In this document: positions 45,154-52,791 of the stretch, in pieces
Position numbering within the stretch: the stretch's first letter is position 1
Layout: each line of letters opens with the position of its first letter
Notes under the pieces: generated by a model
What the model saw: the letters and a program-made list of their open reading frames with translations, nothing else
What the model was told of the DNA's origin: nothing
Databases searched by the model: none
DNA from: Candidatus Obscuribacterales bacterium
GTDB lineage: Bacteria; Cyanobacteriota; Vampirovibrionia; Obscuribacterales; Obscuribacteraceae
DNA length: 64,000 nt
NCBI GenBank assembly: GCA_019747875.1
Contig: JAIEQI010000057.1
Coordinates: 30,340 to 94,339 of the forward strand
Direction: 5' to 3'
Position numbers and translations under genes: made by a program

Positions 45154-46017
45154 ATGGCAAATCCTGCATTAGAAACAAAATGTCCTTTAGAGATAAAAGA
45201 GGCAGCTGCTGCCGCTGATTCTAAGAATATCAATGCCGCATTGACCGACGACCCGAAGAAAAACCTTGAGCTTATTCGTTCGGTTGCTAGCAAGGCTACG
45301 GAATCCAAGCCTCAAGGGCTACCGGAGCTATTGTTGGATAATGCCAAGGCATCCTCTAAAGTGACTGCTGATGGTACCACTATTGAACGTGACGCACAGA
45401 ACCGCATCACCCAAACAACCGACAATACAGGTCATAAAACAACCTTCGAATATAAGGGAGACAGCCGGAATCCGGCAGCAGTAGTCGTTAACGGAAAACG
45501 CATCCAGGTTCATGGAGACAATCCGATTATGTCCTCCGCCGAAAATCCGATCACATCAGTCAAGTCCATCTCTGCGCCTGACGATAATGGGGATTTTGAA
45601 TATGGCGATCCCGCGGGAGCAAAAATCAAACAGTTTCATGATGGAGCCAAAATGGTCTCTAATGAGCACGGACAAGTGACTAGTATCATTCATGCAAACG
45701 GCGAACAAACGACATTCGAATACAGCAACCCTGAGAGCGAGCTACCGCAATTCATAAAGAACTTGGGCGGAAAAGATTGGATGTGCTATCAAGAGGGACT
45801 TTTCGGCTTGGGAAAATTCAAGCAGCCTGGTGAAGATATCAATGACTCAGGTTTGGATATCACTAATTTGAAAATCAAAAAGGACGGAACTATTGAATAT
45901 GACCTGGGTCCGTCTGTAAGAAGTGAGCATGATGCGCATATTGCAAACTATCTCCTGGGTAAGTTGGGCAATTCGTACGTAACAGGTCGCGATGGTTTTC
46001 AAATAATCAAGAGATAA
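45154..46017 (+). CDS. YD/RHS-like repeat protein
   Basis: From ATG 45154 (GAGG at 9-nt spacing) the protein is 287 aa. After a helical N-terminus (1-60) it has short repeats resembling RHS/YD units: TIERDAQNRITQTTDNTGHK and the later NEHGQVTSIIHANGEQTTFE, each followed by a FEY turn. No signal peptide is visible. The protease gene starts 8 bp after its stop, so the two form an operon behind a PhoB-like box. It could be a substrate, inhibitor or partner of the protease. Confidence 0.65.
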   Translation: MANPALETKCPLEIKEAAAAADSKNINAALTDDPKKNLELIRSVASKATESKPQGLPELLLDNAKASSKVTADGTTIERDAQNRITQTTDNTGHKTTFEYKGDSRNPAAVVVNGKRIQVHGDNPIMSSAENPITSVKSISAPDDNGDFEYGDPAGAKIKQFHDGAKMVSNEHGQVTSIIHANGEQTTFEYSNPESELPQFIKNLGGKDWMCYQEGLFGLGKFKQPGEDINDSGLDITNLKIKKDGTIEYDLGPSVRSEHDAHIANYLLGKLGNSYVTGRDGFQIIKR

Positions 46018-46025
46018 GCGCAGCT

Positions 46026-47105
46026 ATGAGCAACGACCTAGTCAATACCCTGTCCCGCTCGGTCGCTTCAGTTGAATCACCGCGTGGAACGATCGGGACT
46101 GCTTTTGTTGCTGACGACAACGGCAGTCTCATTACCGATGCTCATGTGGTGATGCATGATCGTGAGTTGAGAGTAACTCTGTCCGACGGTAAGTCTTACC
46201 CAGCAAGAATAAAAGATATCAACGATCTGGAAGATCTCGCGAAGCTTGAGCTGATAGAGTTCGTGCCTGGCTCGGTTCCGCAGGTCAAAATGGGGAAGCA
46301 CTCGCAACTTTCCAAAAATCAATCTTTAACCAGTCTCGGATTTCCTGGAGCTGCTGATTGTGCTCAGTTGGCCGAGGGTAGCTATCTCCATGCAGGAAAG
46401 CGCGCGGATCTATTTAGCAGTTCAAAATTGGCGAATCCTAGTGCGCGCAGTCTCTATGCTGGTCTTAACGATTCGGAATATGCTCGTTATGATGACGGGC
46501 TTAGCCGTCCCGTTCTGGTTAGCAGAATGGATGCAAGGCCCGGACACTCTGGTGCGCCAGTCGTTGATGAGCAAGGTTTTGTTCGTGGTGTGGTGTTTGC
46601 TCGCAATCTTTTTGACGCGAACCAGATTTACCTTACTCCAGTGGAAGCTGTGCATAAGCTTCTCTCTGATGAGAAACCGTCCTATCGGTTTCAATACAAA
46701 ATGGAAACAGATCGTGCAGGAACCTACATACGAGAGAATCCGACTGGTTTTTTGGCTATGTCGTCAGTTGGAACATATCTTGGAGCGAAAACCATTTCGT
46801 ATCTGCCCAGATCCAGTGCAATGATTTTTGCAGGAATAGGAGCGATGGCACTTTCGTCCGATTATGAGACTTGGAGAAAAAGTGCTGCTCCGAAGGATCA
46901 AATGAAGAGCAGATTGGCATTGCTTTCGGACGCTAGCTTGTTGTTAGCAGCCAGCGCCTGTATGGGGTCGGCACCACTGAGAGCGCTGCTTCCTTTGAGC
47001 ATTGCTGCAGCCTCTAGAATCGCTTCGCACTTAATTCCTAATCGACTCTGCTTACAGAGCATTCAACGCGTTGACGGTTCATCTGATAAACCCGTTGAGT
47101 ACTAA
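46026..47105 (+). CDS. Trypsin-like serine protease with hydrophobic C-terminus
   Basis: The 359-aa protein has a trypsin fold (1-215) with an intact-looking triad: His40 (ITDAHVV), Asp70 (NDLEDLAKLEL) and Ser175 (RPGHSGAPVVDEQG). The C-terminal 130 residues contain three or four hydrophobic segments (GFLAMSSVGTYLGAKTISYL, SSAMIFAGIGAMALSS, LLLAASACMGSAPLRALL), so it may be membrane-attached. No N-terminal signal and no PDZ domain, unlike DegP/HtrA. Second gene behind the PhoB-like box. Confidence 0.8.
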   Translation: MSNDLVNTLSRSVASVESPRGTIGTAFVADDNGSLITDAHVVMHDRELRVTLSDGKSYPARIKDINDLEDLAKLELIEFVPGSVPQVKMGKHSQLSKNQSLTSLGFPGAADCAQLAEGSYLHAGKRADLFSSSKLANPSARSLYAGLNDSEYARYDDGLSRPVLVSRMDARPGHSGAPVVDEQGFVRGVVFARNLFDANQIYLTPVEAVHKLLSDEKPSYRFQYKMETDRAGTYIRENPTGFLAMSSVGTYLGAKTISYLPRSSAMIFAGIGAMALSSDYETWRKSAAPKDQMKSRLALLSDASLLLAASACMGSAPLRALLPLSIAAASRIASHLIPNRLCLQSIQRVDGSSDKPVEY

Positions 47106-47119
47106 AGCGAAGTAGTTTC

Positions 47120-47158
47120 CTGTCACAGGGAAGTCACAGCAGATGAAGAGAATATATT
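47120..47158 (+). promoter_or_regulatory. PhoB/OmpR-like direct-repeat box and -10, sRNA copy 1
   Basis: CTGTCAC-AGGG-AAGTCAC (47120-47137) followed by conserved GAAGAGAATA and TATATT (47153-47158). Transcription from this -10 would start at the GGTTC of the first hairpin. The spacing to TATATT is 15 nt, longer than in classical Pho promoters; AGAATA at 11 nt is the alternative. Confidence 0.55.
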
Positions 47159-47161
47159 CAT

Positions 47162-47336
47162 GGTTCGAACGAACCGCAAGGAACGAGGAACCCTCTCCCA
47201 CCCCATCTTCTCCTCCTCGTTTCTAAGTTGATGTTCCAGAGCATTTCAGCTCACAACCCAACCCTCAGCAAACCCAACCTGATCTGGGACATCGATATTG
47301 ATAGAGCGAACCTTCTGCCCGAGGTTCGCTCTTTTG
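47162..47336 (+). ncRNA. Candidate small RNA, copy 1
   Basis: About 175 nt. Hairpin 1: GGTTCGAACGAACC (47162-47175). Hairpin 2: GGAACGAGGA (47180-47189) with TCCTCGTTTC (47214-47223), enclosing a C-rich loop with CCCACCCCATCTTCTC. A segment at 47246-47279 is identical over 34 nt to copy 2 and contains AACCCAACC twice. The RNA ends in a terminator hairpin. No coding frame is shared by the copies. Copy 2 differs by paired changes in hairpins 1 and 2, which supports RNA folding. The C-rich loop and AACCCAACC motifs are candidate seeds for G-rich mRNA sites. Confidence 0.7.
47303..47336 (+). terminator. Rho-independent terminator, sRNA copy 1
   Basis: AGAGCGAACCT (47303-47313) pairs with AGGTTCGCTCT (47322-47332), an 11-bp perfect stem followed by TTT and a further T. 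Confidence 0.8.
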
Positions 47337-47537
47337 TATTGAATAACTTGCTTGTATGCCTTTATCTATAATCCCAAATTTGAATTCATAAGGTACTTTG
47401 TTGGTCTTGGTGATTACAGAGGAGCTTTGGGTTCGTTATATATAATTCCGGAAGTCTATGGATATGCCGATCATCACCTGATTCGAGTTTATTTCATGCT
47501 ATGCGAAAGAGATGGAAAAAGTGTAGGTGATTGAAGG

Positions 47538-47576
47538 ATGTCACAGCGGAGTCACTCACTCTGAAGAGAATAAGTT
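47538..47576 (+). promoter_or_regulatory. PhoB/OmpR-like direct-repeat box and -10, sRNA copy 2
   Basis: ATGTCAC-AGCG-GAGTCAC (47538-47555), then conserved GAAGAGAATA and TAAGTT (47571-47576). The layout is the same, base for base in spacing, as copy 1. Confidence 0.5.
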
Positions 47577-47579
47577 CAT

Positions 47580-47757
47580 GGTTCACATGAACCGCAAGGA
47601 ACGAGAATCACCCTCCCACCCCATCTTCTCTTTCCCGTTCCTTGATCGATGTTCCAGAGCAATCAGCTCACAACCCAACCCTCAGCAAACCCAACCCGGT
47701 TCTGGGATATCGATATAAATTGAAAGAGCGGACCTTTGCCCAAGGTTCGCTCTTTCG
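47580..47757 (+). ncRNA. Candidate small RNA, copy 2
   Basis: About 178 nt. Hairpin 1: GGTTCACATGAACC (47580-47593), where the G-C closing pair of copy 1 has become A-T. Hairpin 2: GGAACGAGAA (47598-47607) with TTCCCGTTCC (47632-47641); one G-C of copy 1 is A-T here, one G-T wobble is G-C, and one pair is lost. The C-rich loop (CCCACCCCATCTTCTC) and the 34-nt segment (47663-47696) are retained. It ends in its own terminator. The sequence between the two copies (47337-47537) holds a 60-codon frame without a ribosome site, which I reject as a gene. Confidence 0.7.
47725..47756 (+). terminator. Rho-independent terminator, sRNA copy 2
   Basis: AGAGCGGACCTT (47725-47736) pairs with AAGGTTCGCTCT (47742-47753), 12 bp including one G-T, loop TGCCC, then a short T-run. 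The A-T pair of copy 1 is replaced by a compatible G-T. Confidence 0.75.
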
Positions 47758-47862
47758 ACTTGCTTATAGTTGCTAGTGATATCAAGAGTTCTAATCGGCT
47801 AGAATAAGCGGACATTCGAAAAACCCGAAGGCGTTTGCAGGATTATCTATTGGCGACTTGAA

Positions 47863-48531
47863 ATGGCAAAAATACTCCTTGTCGAAGACGATCGTGATTT
47901 GTGCTTGATAGTTTCGGACTCTCTGAGCGCGCATTCTCATGTCGTGGACATGGTGCATGCCGGCGATGAAGGGCTGGAACGACTCCTCTATTACGACTAT
48001 GACCTGGTGGTTCTCGACTGGGAATTGCCAAAAATGAATGGCGTTCAGATATTGAAGGAAGTCCGATCGAAAGGCAAAATGCTGCCGATTATCATGTTGA
48101 CCGGTAAGAAAAGCGGCGACGAAAAGGAGCAGGGGCTTGATTCCGGCGCCGACGACTATCTGACAAAGCCCTTTGAAATGAAGGAACTGCAGGCTCGTGT
48201 TCGAGCCCTATTGCGACGTCCGCAGGCTTTTTTGGGGACGCAGCTACGTTGCGGCAATATCGTATTGGATCCGCAAGCTTTTAAGGTGACTCGTGACGGC
48301 GAAGAGTTAAAGCTTTTGCCGAAGGAGCTAGCTTTGCTGGAGTTTTTTATGCGCCACCCGGGGCAGGTCTTCACCGCTGAGGCGGTACTCAACCGAGTGT
48401 GGTCCTCAGAATCTGAGGCTTCTCCCGAGTCTTTCCGTACGTGCCTTAAGCGGCTTCGGCAAAAAATTGATGTTGGCGATGACTCAATAATCGAGTATGT
48501 CCACGGTCTTGGGTATAGGATTAAAGGCTGA
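47863..48531 (+). CDS. OmpR/PhoB-family response regulator
   Basis: The 222-aa protein has a receiver domain (1-115) with acidic Glu8/Asp9/Asp10, phospho-acceptor Asp52 (VVLDWELP), Thr80 and Lys102, and a winged-helix DNA-binding domain (about 125-222) ending IEYVHGLGYRIKG. This family binds direct repeats with about 10-11-bp period. Three such repeats lie just upstream in the window (45088, 47120, 47538), making this the obvious candidate regulator. Two sensor kinases follow on the same strand. No box is visible at its own promoter. Confidence 0.93.
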   Translation: MAKILLVEDDRDLCLIVSDSLSAHSHVVDMVHAGDEGLERLLYYDYDLVVLDWELPKMNGVQILKEVRSKGKMLPIIMLTGKKSGDEKEQGLDSGADDYLTKPFEMKELQARVRALLRRPQAFLGTQLRCGNIVLDPQAFKVTRDGEELKLLPKELALLEFFMRHPGQVFTAEAVLNRVWSSESEASPESFRTCLKRLRQKIDVGDDSIIEYVHGLGYRIKG

Positions 48532-48606
48532 CCTGGGTTGAGAGGTCTCCGACAGAAGTCTGCTGGGTGACGCCCGGCTAGTCCTTGCCCGAATCGGATA
48601 CACCTG

Positions 48607-50118
48607 ATGCTTGGAAATTTGAAGCTCTCGTACAAAGGCATACTGATGGTTTCTGTGCTCCTGCTGATGGAGCTGGGATTCGTAGGCGCTCTTGCTGTTT
48701 TATTATCGGAAACGGAGCAAAGTGCTCTCAAGGAGGAGCACACAAAAAAGGTCGTGGGCGTAACGAACAGGGTTCTGGGACTGATTTATGATGCGGGAAA
48801 TTCGGGCAACAAATTTATCTATAACCAAATGCCCGAGGAATCCAGGCGCTTTCACGAAGCTGTGGGCGCATTGTCTCCCGAGCTCAAGCAGTTAAAGTCC
48901 CTATGCAAAGACAATCCGGATTACTTGAAGCGAGTTCAAATCATTGAATCTAATGTGTTCAACACACTGCAACTTGTAAATGGTGCTGTGCGCCTCACAG
49001 AAGCAGGTAAGCACCAGGAGGCGCTGCTATATGATCAGCGAACGACAAAGGAATACAGGAAAGGCAAAACCGCAACGTTGAACGAGATACGGTCGTTCAT
49101 GGATGACCAAGAAAAAATCGTTGCAGACAGCCCCGCCGATCGCGCGAAGATGCGCGACCTGGAAGAGAAGTTGCTACTCGTGGGTGTGGGACTGAACATA
49201 GTTCTTGTGATTGCGATCGCGCTTTTGTTCACTCGTGGTATCACCACTCGCCTGGGAATTATGGTGGCAAATACTCAGCGATTAGCCAAGAATGAGAAGC
49301 TAAATCCACAACTGACAGGCAATGACGAAATCGCGATGCTGGACCGTTCATTTCACCAAATGGCAGCTGATCTCAAAGAACTAGAGGAAGTCAAACAACA
49401 GTTTGTGGCAATGGTGAGCCATGACTTGCGCACGCCTCTAACATCAGTTAAGGGCTTTCTTGAGCTGCTGGCTGGTGGCGTATATGGTGATCTTAATGAA
49501 ACTGGTGAGCATCGCGCGGGGTTGGCTCAGAGAAACATCACGCGACTGATATCTTTGATCAACGATTTGCTCGATTATGAAAAGCTGCAGTCCGGCAAAT
49601 TCAGTTTGGACTGTCGAGAAATTGATGTTGCATCACCGATCAATAGATCCATTGATGCCTTGCGCTTCTTCGCGGAGAAAGAAGAAGTCGCGCTGGAGAC
49701 CCAGGAAGTCGATCTCAAAGCTTATGCTGACGAGGAACGCCTCGTTCAAGTGCTGGTAAATTTGATATCGAATTCGGTGAAGTTTTCTCCGAAAGGCGGC
49801 AAGGTTACTATCACTGCTGTTAAGAAGGATAACTTCGTTGAATTCAATGTGATCGATCAGGGGCGCGGCGTGCCGAAAAATATGCAAGAAGCAATTTTCG
49901 AGCGTTTCAAACAAGTGAAAACAACAGATGCAACGGAGAAAGGCGGAACGGGCTTAGGACTTCCGATCTGCAAAGCGCTTGTTGAATGCCATTACGGTCG
50001 AATTGGCGTCGACAGCGAGGAAGGAAAAGGATCGCGCTTCTGGTTTACTATCCCCGTGACCAAGCCTGTGGAAGAACTTGCAGTTATTGCAGGAGGACCG
50101 GCCACTGCGACAAGATAA
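48607..50118 (+). CDS. Sensor histidine kinase 1
   Basis: The 503-aa protein has TM1 (about 11-33), a helical extracytoplasmic sensor of about 155 residues (CHASE3/4HB-like), TM2 (about 189-209), HAMP, a HisKA domain with His272 in [15 protein letters not shown], and a HATPase with N ([15 protein letters not shown]), G1 (DQGRGVPK) and G2 (GGTGLGLPI) boxes. It lies 75 bp after the response regulator. The next gene is a paralogue of identical length. Expected role: autophosphorylate and control the adjacent regulator. Confidence 0.93.
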   Translation: MLGNLKLSYKGILMVSVLLLMELGFVGALAVLLSETEQSALKEEHTKKVVGVTNRVLGLIYDAGNSGNKFIYNQMPEESRRFHEAVGALSPELKQLKSLCKDNPDYLKRVQIIESNVFNTLQLVNGAVRLTEAGKHQEALLYDQRTTKEYRKGKTATLNEIRSFMDDQEKIVADSPADRAKMRDLEEKLLLVGVGLNIVLVIAIALLFTRGITTRLGIMVANTQRLAKNEKLNPQLTGNDEIAMLDRSFHQMAADLKELEEVKQQFVAMVSHDLRTPLTSVKGFLELLAGGVYGDLNETGEHRAGLAQRNITRLISLINDLLDYEKLQSGKFSLDCREIDVASPINRSIDALRFFAEKEEVALETQEVDLKAYADEERLVQVLVNLISNSVKFSPKGGKVTITAVKKDNFVEFNVIDQGRGVPKNMQEAIFERFKQVKTTDATEKGGTGLGLPICKALVECHYGRIGVDSEEGKGSRFWFTIPVTKPVEELAVIAGGPATATR

Positions 50119-50199
50119 GCGACGGGAGTAAGTACAACTTGATCGAAATCACAGTTATAGAATGTGCGGAATGACGAGAACAGCAAGGAAACGAGTTTG

Positions 50200-51711
50200 A
50201 TGTTAGCAAACTGGAATCTATCCCAAAAAGGAATATTGCTAGTTTCCGTTCTTTTGGTTCTGGAACTGGTGTTCATTGGTAGCATGTATTGGTTGCTGCA
50301 AGAGACTGAAAAAATTGTTGTTAGAGAAGAACATTCAAAAAAGATTGTTGGTGAAACCAATCGTGTATTGCAATTGGTATACGATGCAGGCAATGCCGCT
50401 GCCGAATTTCAAACGCAAGGGCAGCCGCCACCGGCAGCAAAGCGGTTTCACGAAGCTGTAGATAAGTTGCCGGAGCAAATCGATGTCTTGAAAGATATCT
50501 GTAAGGACAACCCGCATTACTTGCAGCGCGTGCAAGTTTTTGAATCGAATACGCTAAAGCTGATGAGGCTTGTTGGGTTTGCCATGAAGTTAGCCGAAGA
50601 AGGTAAACTAGGGCAAGCCATGGTTGTTGGCAAGCGAATCAAGCCGAAATATACCATTTTACGAAAAGCAATGTTTGACGAAACGCGCCTGCTTATGGAG
50701 GAGCAGGAAGCAATCCTCAAAGACTCGCCAGCGATCCATTCTCGAATGAGAATGCTCGAGAAAATCTCTCTGGTTTTCGGTTTGTCCGTGAATGTAGTCT
50801 TAGCCATCTTGATGGCGCTTTTCTTTACCAAAGGTATTACGGCACGGATAAATATCTTGGTGTCAAACACTCAACGTCTTGCCAAAGGCGAGAAGCTCAA
50901 TCCGCTGCTTGGTGGCAAGGATGAAATATCATTGCTGGACCAATCATTCCACAAAATGACTCAAGATCTAAAAGAGCTGGAAGAGGTAAAGCAACAGTTT
51001 GTTGCTATGGTTAGTCACGATTTGCGTACTCCCCTTACTTCAGTAAAGGGATTCTTGGAGCTGCTTGCAGGCGGTGTATATGGTGACCTCAATGAAACAG
51101 GCGAGCATCGCGCTGGCTTAGCCCAACGAAACATCACGCGACTGATTGGTTTGATCAACGACCTCCTTGATTATGAAAAACTGCAATCCGGAAAGTTCAG
51201 TTTGGATTGCCGAGAAATTGACGTTGCTTCGCCTATAAGTAGATCGATCGATGCACTACGCTTCTTTGCCGAGAAAGAAAATGTTGGCTTGGAAGTTGGA
51301 GAAGCGAACCTGAAAGCCTATGCTGACGAGGAGCGTCTCGTACAGGTTTTGGTAAATCTGATTTCGAACTCTGTAAAATTCTCACCGAAAGGCGCGACAG
51401 TCACTGTGACGGCAGTCCCAAAGGAAAATTTTGTGGAGTTCAATGTCATCGATCAGGGCAGAGGCGTGCCAAAGAATATGCAAGAAGCTATTTTTGAGCG
51501 CTTTAAGCAAGTGAAAACCACTGATGCAACGGAGAAAGGCGGAACAGGACTGGGGCTCCCGATATGCAAAGCCCTGGTCGAATGCCACGGCGGTCGCATC
51601 GGCGTTGATAGCGAAGAAGGCAAAGGTTCGCGCTTCTGGTTCACGATTCCAGTCACCAAACCCGAGGAAGAATTGTCGCCGGCGCTTGTCGAACAGACTG
51701 CGACAAGGTGA
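50200..51711 (+). CDS. Sensor histidine kinase 2 (paralogue of kinase 1)
   Basis: From ATG 50200 the protein is also 503 aa and aligns end to end with kinase 1; the frame reaches 50164, but kinase 1 begins at the position equivalent to 50200. It has the same TM-sensor-TM-HAMP-HisKA (His273)-HATPase layout. The kinase half differs from kinase 1 at only about 20 of 235 positions by eye, whereas the sensor half is much more divergent. Many codons in the kinase half differ synonymously, so the similarity reflects selection, not recent copying. It probably feeds the same regulator with a different stimulus. Confidence 0.92.
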   Translation: MLANWNLSQKGILLVSVLLVLELVFIGSMYWLLQETEKIVVREEHSKKIVGETNRVLQLVYDAGNAAAEFQTQGQPPPAAKRFHEAVDKLPEQIDVLKDICKDNPHYLQRVQVFESNTLKLMRLVGFAMKLAEEGKLGQAMVVGKRIKPKYTILRKAMFDETRLLMEEQEAILKDSPAIHSRMRMLEKISLVFGLSVNVVLAILMALFFTKGITARINILVSNTQRLAKGEKLNPLLGGKDEISLLDQSFHKMTQDLKELEEVKQQFVAMVSHDLRTPLTSVKGFLELLAGGVYGDLNETGEHRAGLAQRNITRLIGLINDLLDYEKLQSGKFSLDCREIDVASPISRSIDALRFFAEKENVGLEVGEANLKAYADEERLVQVLVNLISNSVKFSPKGATVTVTAVPKENFVEFNVIDQGRGVPKNMQEAIFERFKQVKTTDATEKGGTGLGLPICKALVECHGGRIGVDSEEGKGSRFWFTIPVTKPEEELSPALVEQTATR

Positions 51712-51721
51712 TTTCTTTAAA

Positions 51722-51768
51722 GAGCGGACAAGATGTCCGCTGTCCATACTTATGGGCGGACGTCCATA
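51722..51768. repeat. REP-like double palindrome, second hairpin truncated
   Basis: GCGGAC-AAGAT-GTCCGC (51724-51740), the linker TGTCCATACTTATGG, then GCGGACGTCC, a shortened form of the second hairpin seen intact at 5983-5999. Lies between convergent genes. Confidence 0.8.
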
Positions 51769-51773
51769 CTAAG

Positions 51774-51814
51774 TTCGGTTCGATCCCGGGAGCGCCGGCA
51801 TCTTGCCGGCTTCT
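51774..51814 (+). repeat. REP-like repeat, GCCGGC type
   Basis: GCCGGC-ATCTT-GCCGGC (51794-51810) preceded by TTCGGTTCGATCCCGGGAGC. The whole 41-bp unit recurs without a mismatch, inverted, at 61910-61950. Confidence 0.85.
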
Positions 51815-51922
51815 AATTCTTTGAGAGCGATTCGCCAGAATTGCAAACGAATAGATGGCAGAAATGCCAGGCAGTTTTGGGGCTTGCCTGGCATTCTGAG
51901 GGGCTGAACTTTTGATCTTTGT

Positions 51923-52588
51923 TTAGACGGCCGCAGCGAGTTTTTGTTCGTTGCCGATCGTCGCCGTTGATGCGGCCTTCGTTGCTTCTTCTTTGTCAGG
52001 CGAACTTGTTAAGGCTGCAATGACCGAGGCTTTTACCCATCCTCTGCGAATCAGGATGTGTCCGAGTGAGCAGCCCGTTGTTTCGCAGTCCACTTCCGCC
52101 ATCTCTAGTTCGGCTCTTGTGACCAAGCCTAGCTCAGTGAATTGCCGTGTCATGCGTTGCGGTGCCGTCGCGGAAAGTTGAATGAGATCTTGCAGCTTCA
52201 AGAAGTATGCAAGCTGCTCCCATGTAATTAGCTTGCGGCTGACAAGAATTCGGCCTAGCGGCAATGGCGGTTGAGTTCTGCACTGTGCCATCAAAGCGTC
52301 ATCCAGTTGCTCACGCGAGATGATTTCAGCTTCTACGAGGATTTCGCCAAGCAAGACTCCGTTTGTTGAAGTTGTATGCGTTTCAGCTGCGTGTGAGGAA
52401 TGCGCTCTTACACGTTCATATTGTTCGCTGATTTTTTCCCTCGCCACTGCGTAACGATTGGTCGCACCTTCCTTCACTTCGCTTTCAGCTGAAAGCAGTG
52501 CGGTCATGATCTTCTGATATTGCTTGCGCATTTCAGAGGGGGAAACATTGTCTGGAAGTCCCATCAATAGAGATAATCTTTTACGCAT
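51923..52588 (-). CDS. Protein with three MshEN/GspE-N-like repeats
   Basis: From ATG 52588 the protein is 221 aa. A helical N-terminus (1-60) is followed by repeats LLGEILVEAEIISREQLDDA, PLGRILVSRKLITWEQLAYF and, after a spacer, SLGHILIRRGWVKASVIAAL. The LGxxLVxxxxIxxxxLxxxLxxQ pattern is that of the N-terminal domain of GspE/MshE/PilB ATPases; one subtype binds c-di-GMP. No ATPase domain follows, so it is a stand-alone repeat protein, possibly a c-di-GMP receptor or an adaptor. The Arg of the best c-di-GMP-binding motif (RLG) is not present in these units. Confidence 0.6.
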   Translation of the reverse strand: MRKRLSLLMGLPDNVSPSEMRKQYQKIMTALLSAESEVKEGATNRYAVAREKISEQYERVRAHSSHAAETHTTSTNGVLLGEILVEAEIISREQLDDALMAQCRTQPPLPLGRILVSRKLITWEQLAYFLKLQDLIQLSATAPQRMTRQFTELGLVTRAELEMAEVDCETTGCSLGHILIRRGWVKASVIAALTSSPDKEEATKAASTATIGNEQKLAAAV

Positions 52589-52671
52589 AGTCACGCCAAG
52601 CTCCCGGTAAAGAACTCTTCCATTCAATCAGGAGTAATTCCAACATCTCCATTGGAATTTCGCTGTACCCC

Positions 52672-52707
52672 AAAAAGAAAGTCCGCTTCTTTCGAAACGG
52701 ACTTTCT
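52672..52707 (-). terminator. Rho-independent terminator for the 1191-aa gene
   Basis: On the minus strand AGAAAGTCCG pairs with CGGACTTTCT (10 perfect bp, 12-nt loop) followed by TTTTG. It lies about 85 nt after the stop at 52792 and separates that transcript from the repeat-protein gene starting at 52588. Confidence 0.75.
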
Positions 52708-52791
52708 GCTAGGTTTCCAGGTTTTGCTGTTCTATTTCTCCGGGGACCTTTATCGCGGCCGTGCAAGGCACGCAGATGGAGGTTCGCGGGC

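Noticed and set aside
47352..47534. 60-codon frame between the two sRNA copies
   Set aside because: No ribosome site, Tyr-rich product without recognisable features, and it lies in the spacer of a duplicated RNA element; the frame is not duplicated.
51774..51814. GGTTCGATCCCGGGAGC resembles a tRNA T-arm
   Set aside because: No acceptor, D or anticodon arms around it at 51.8 or 61.9 kb; it belongs to the REP-like unit.
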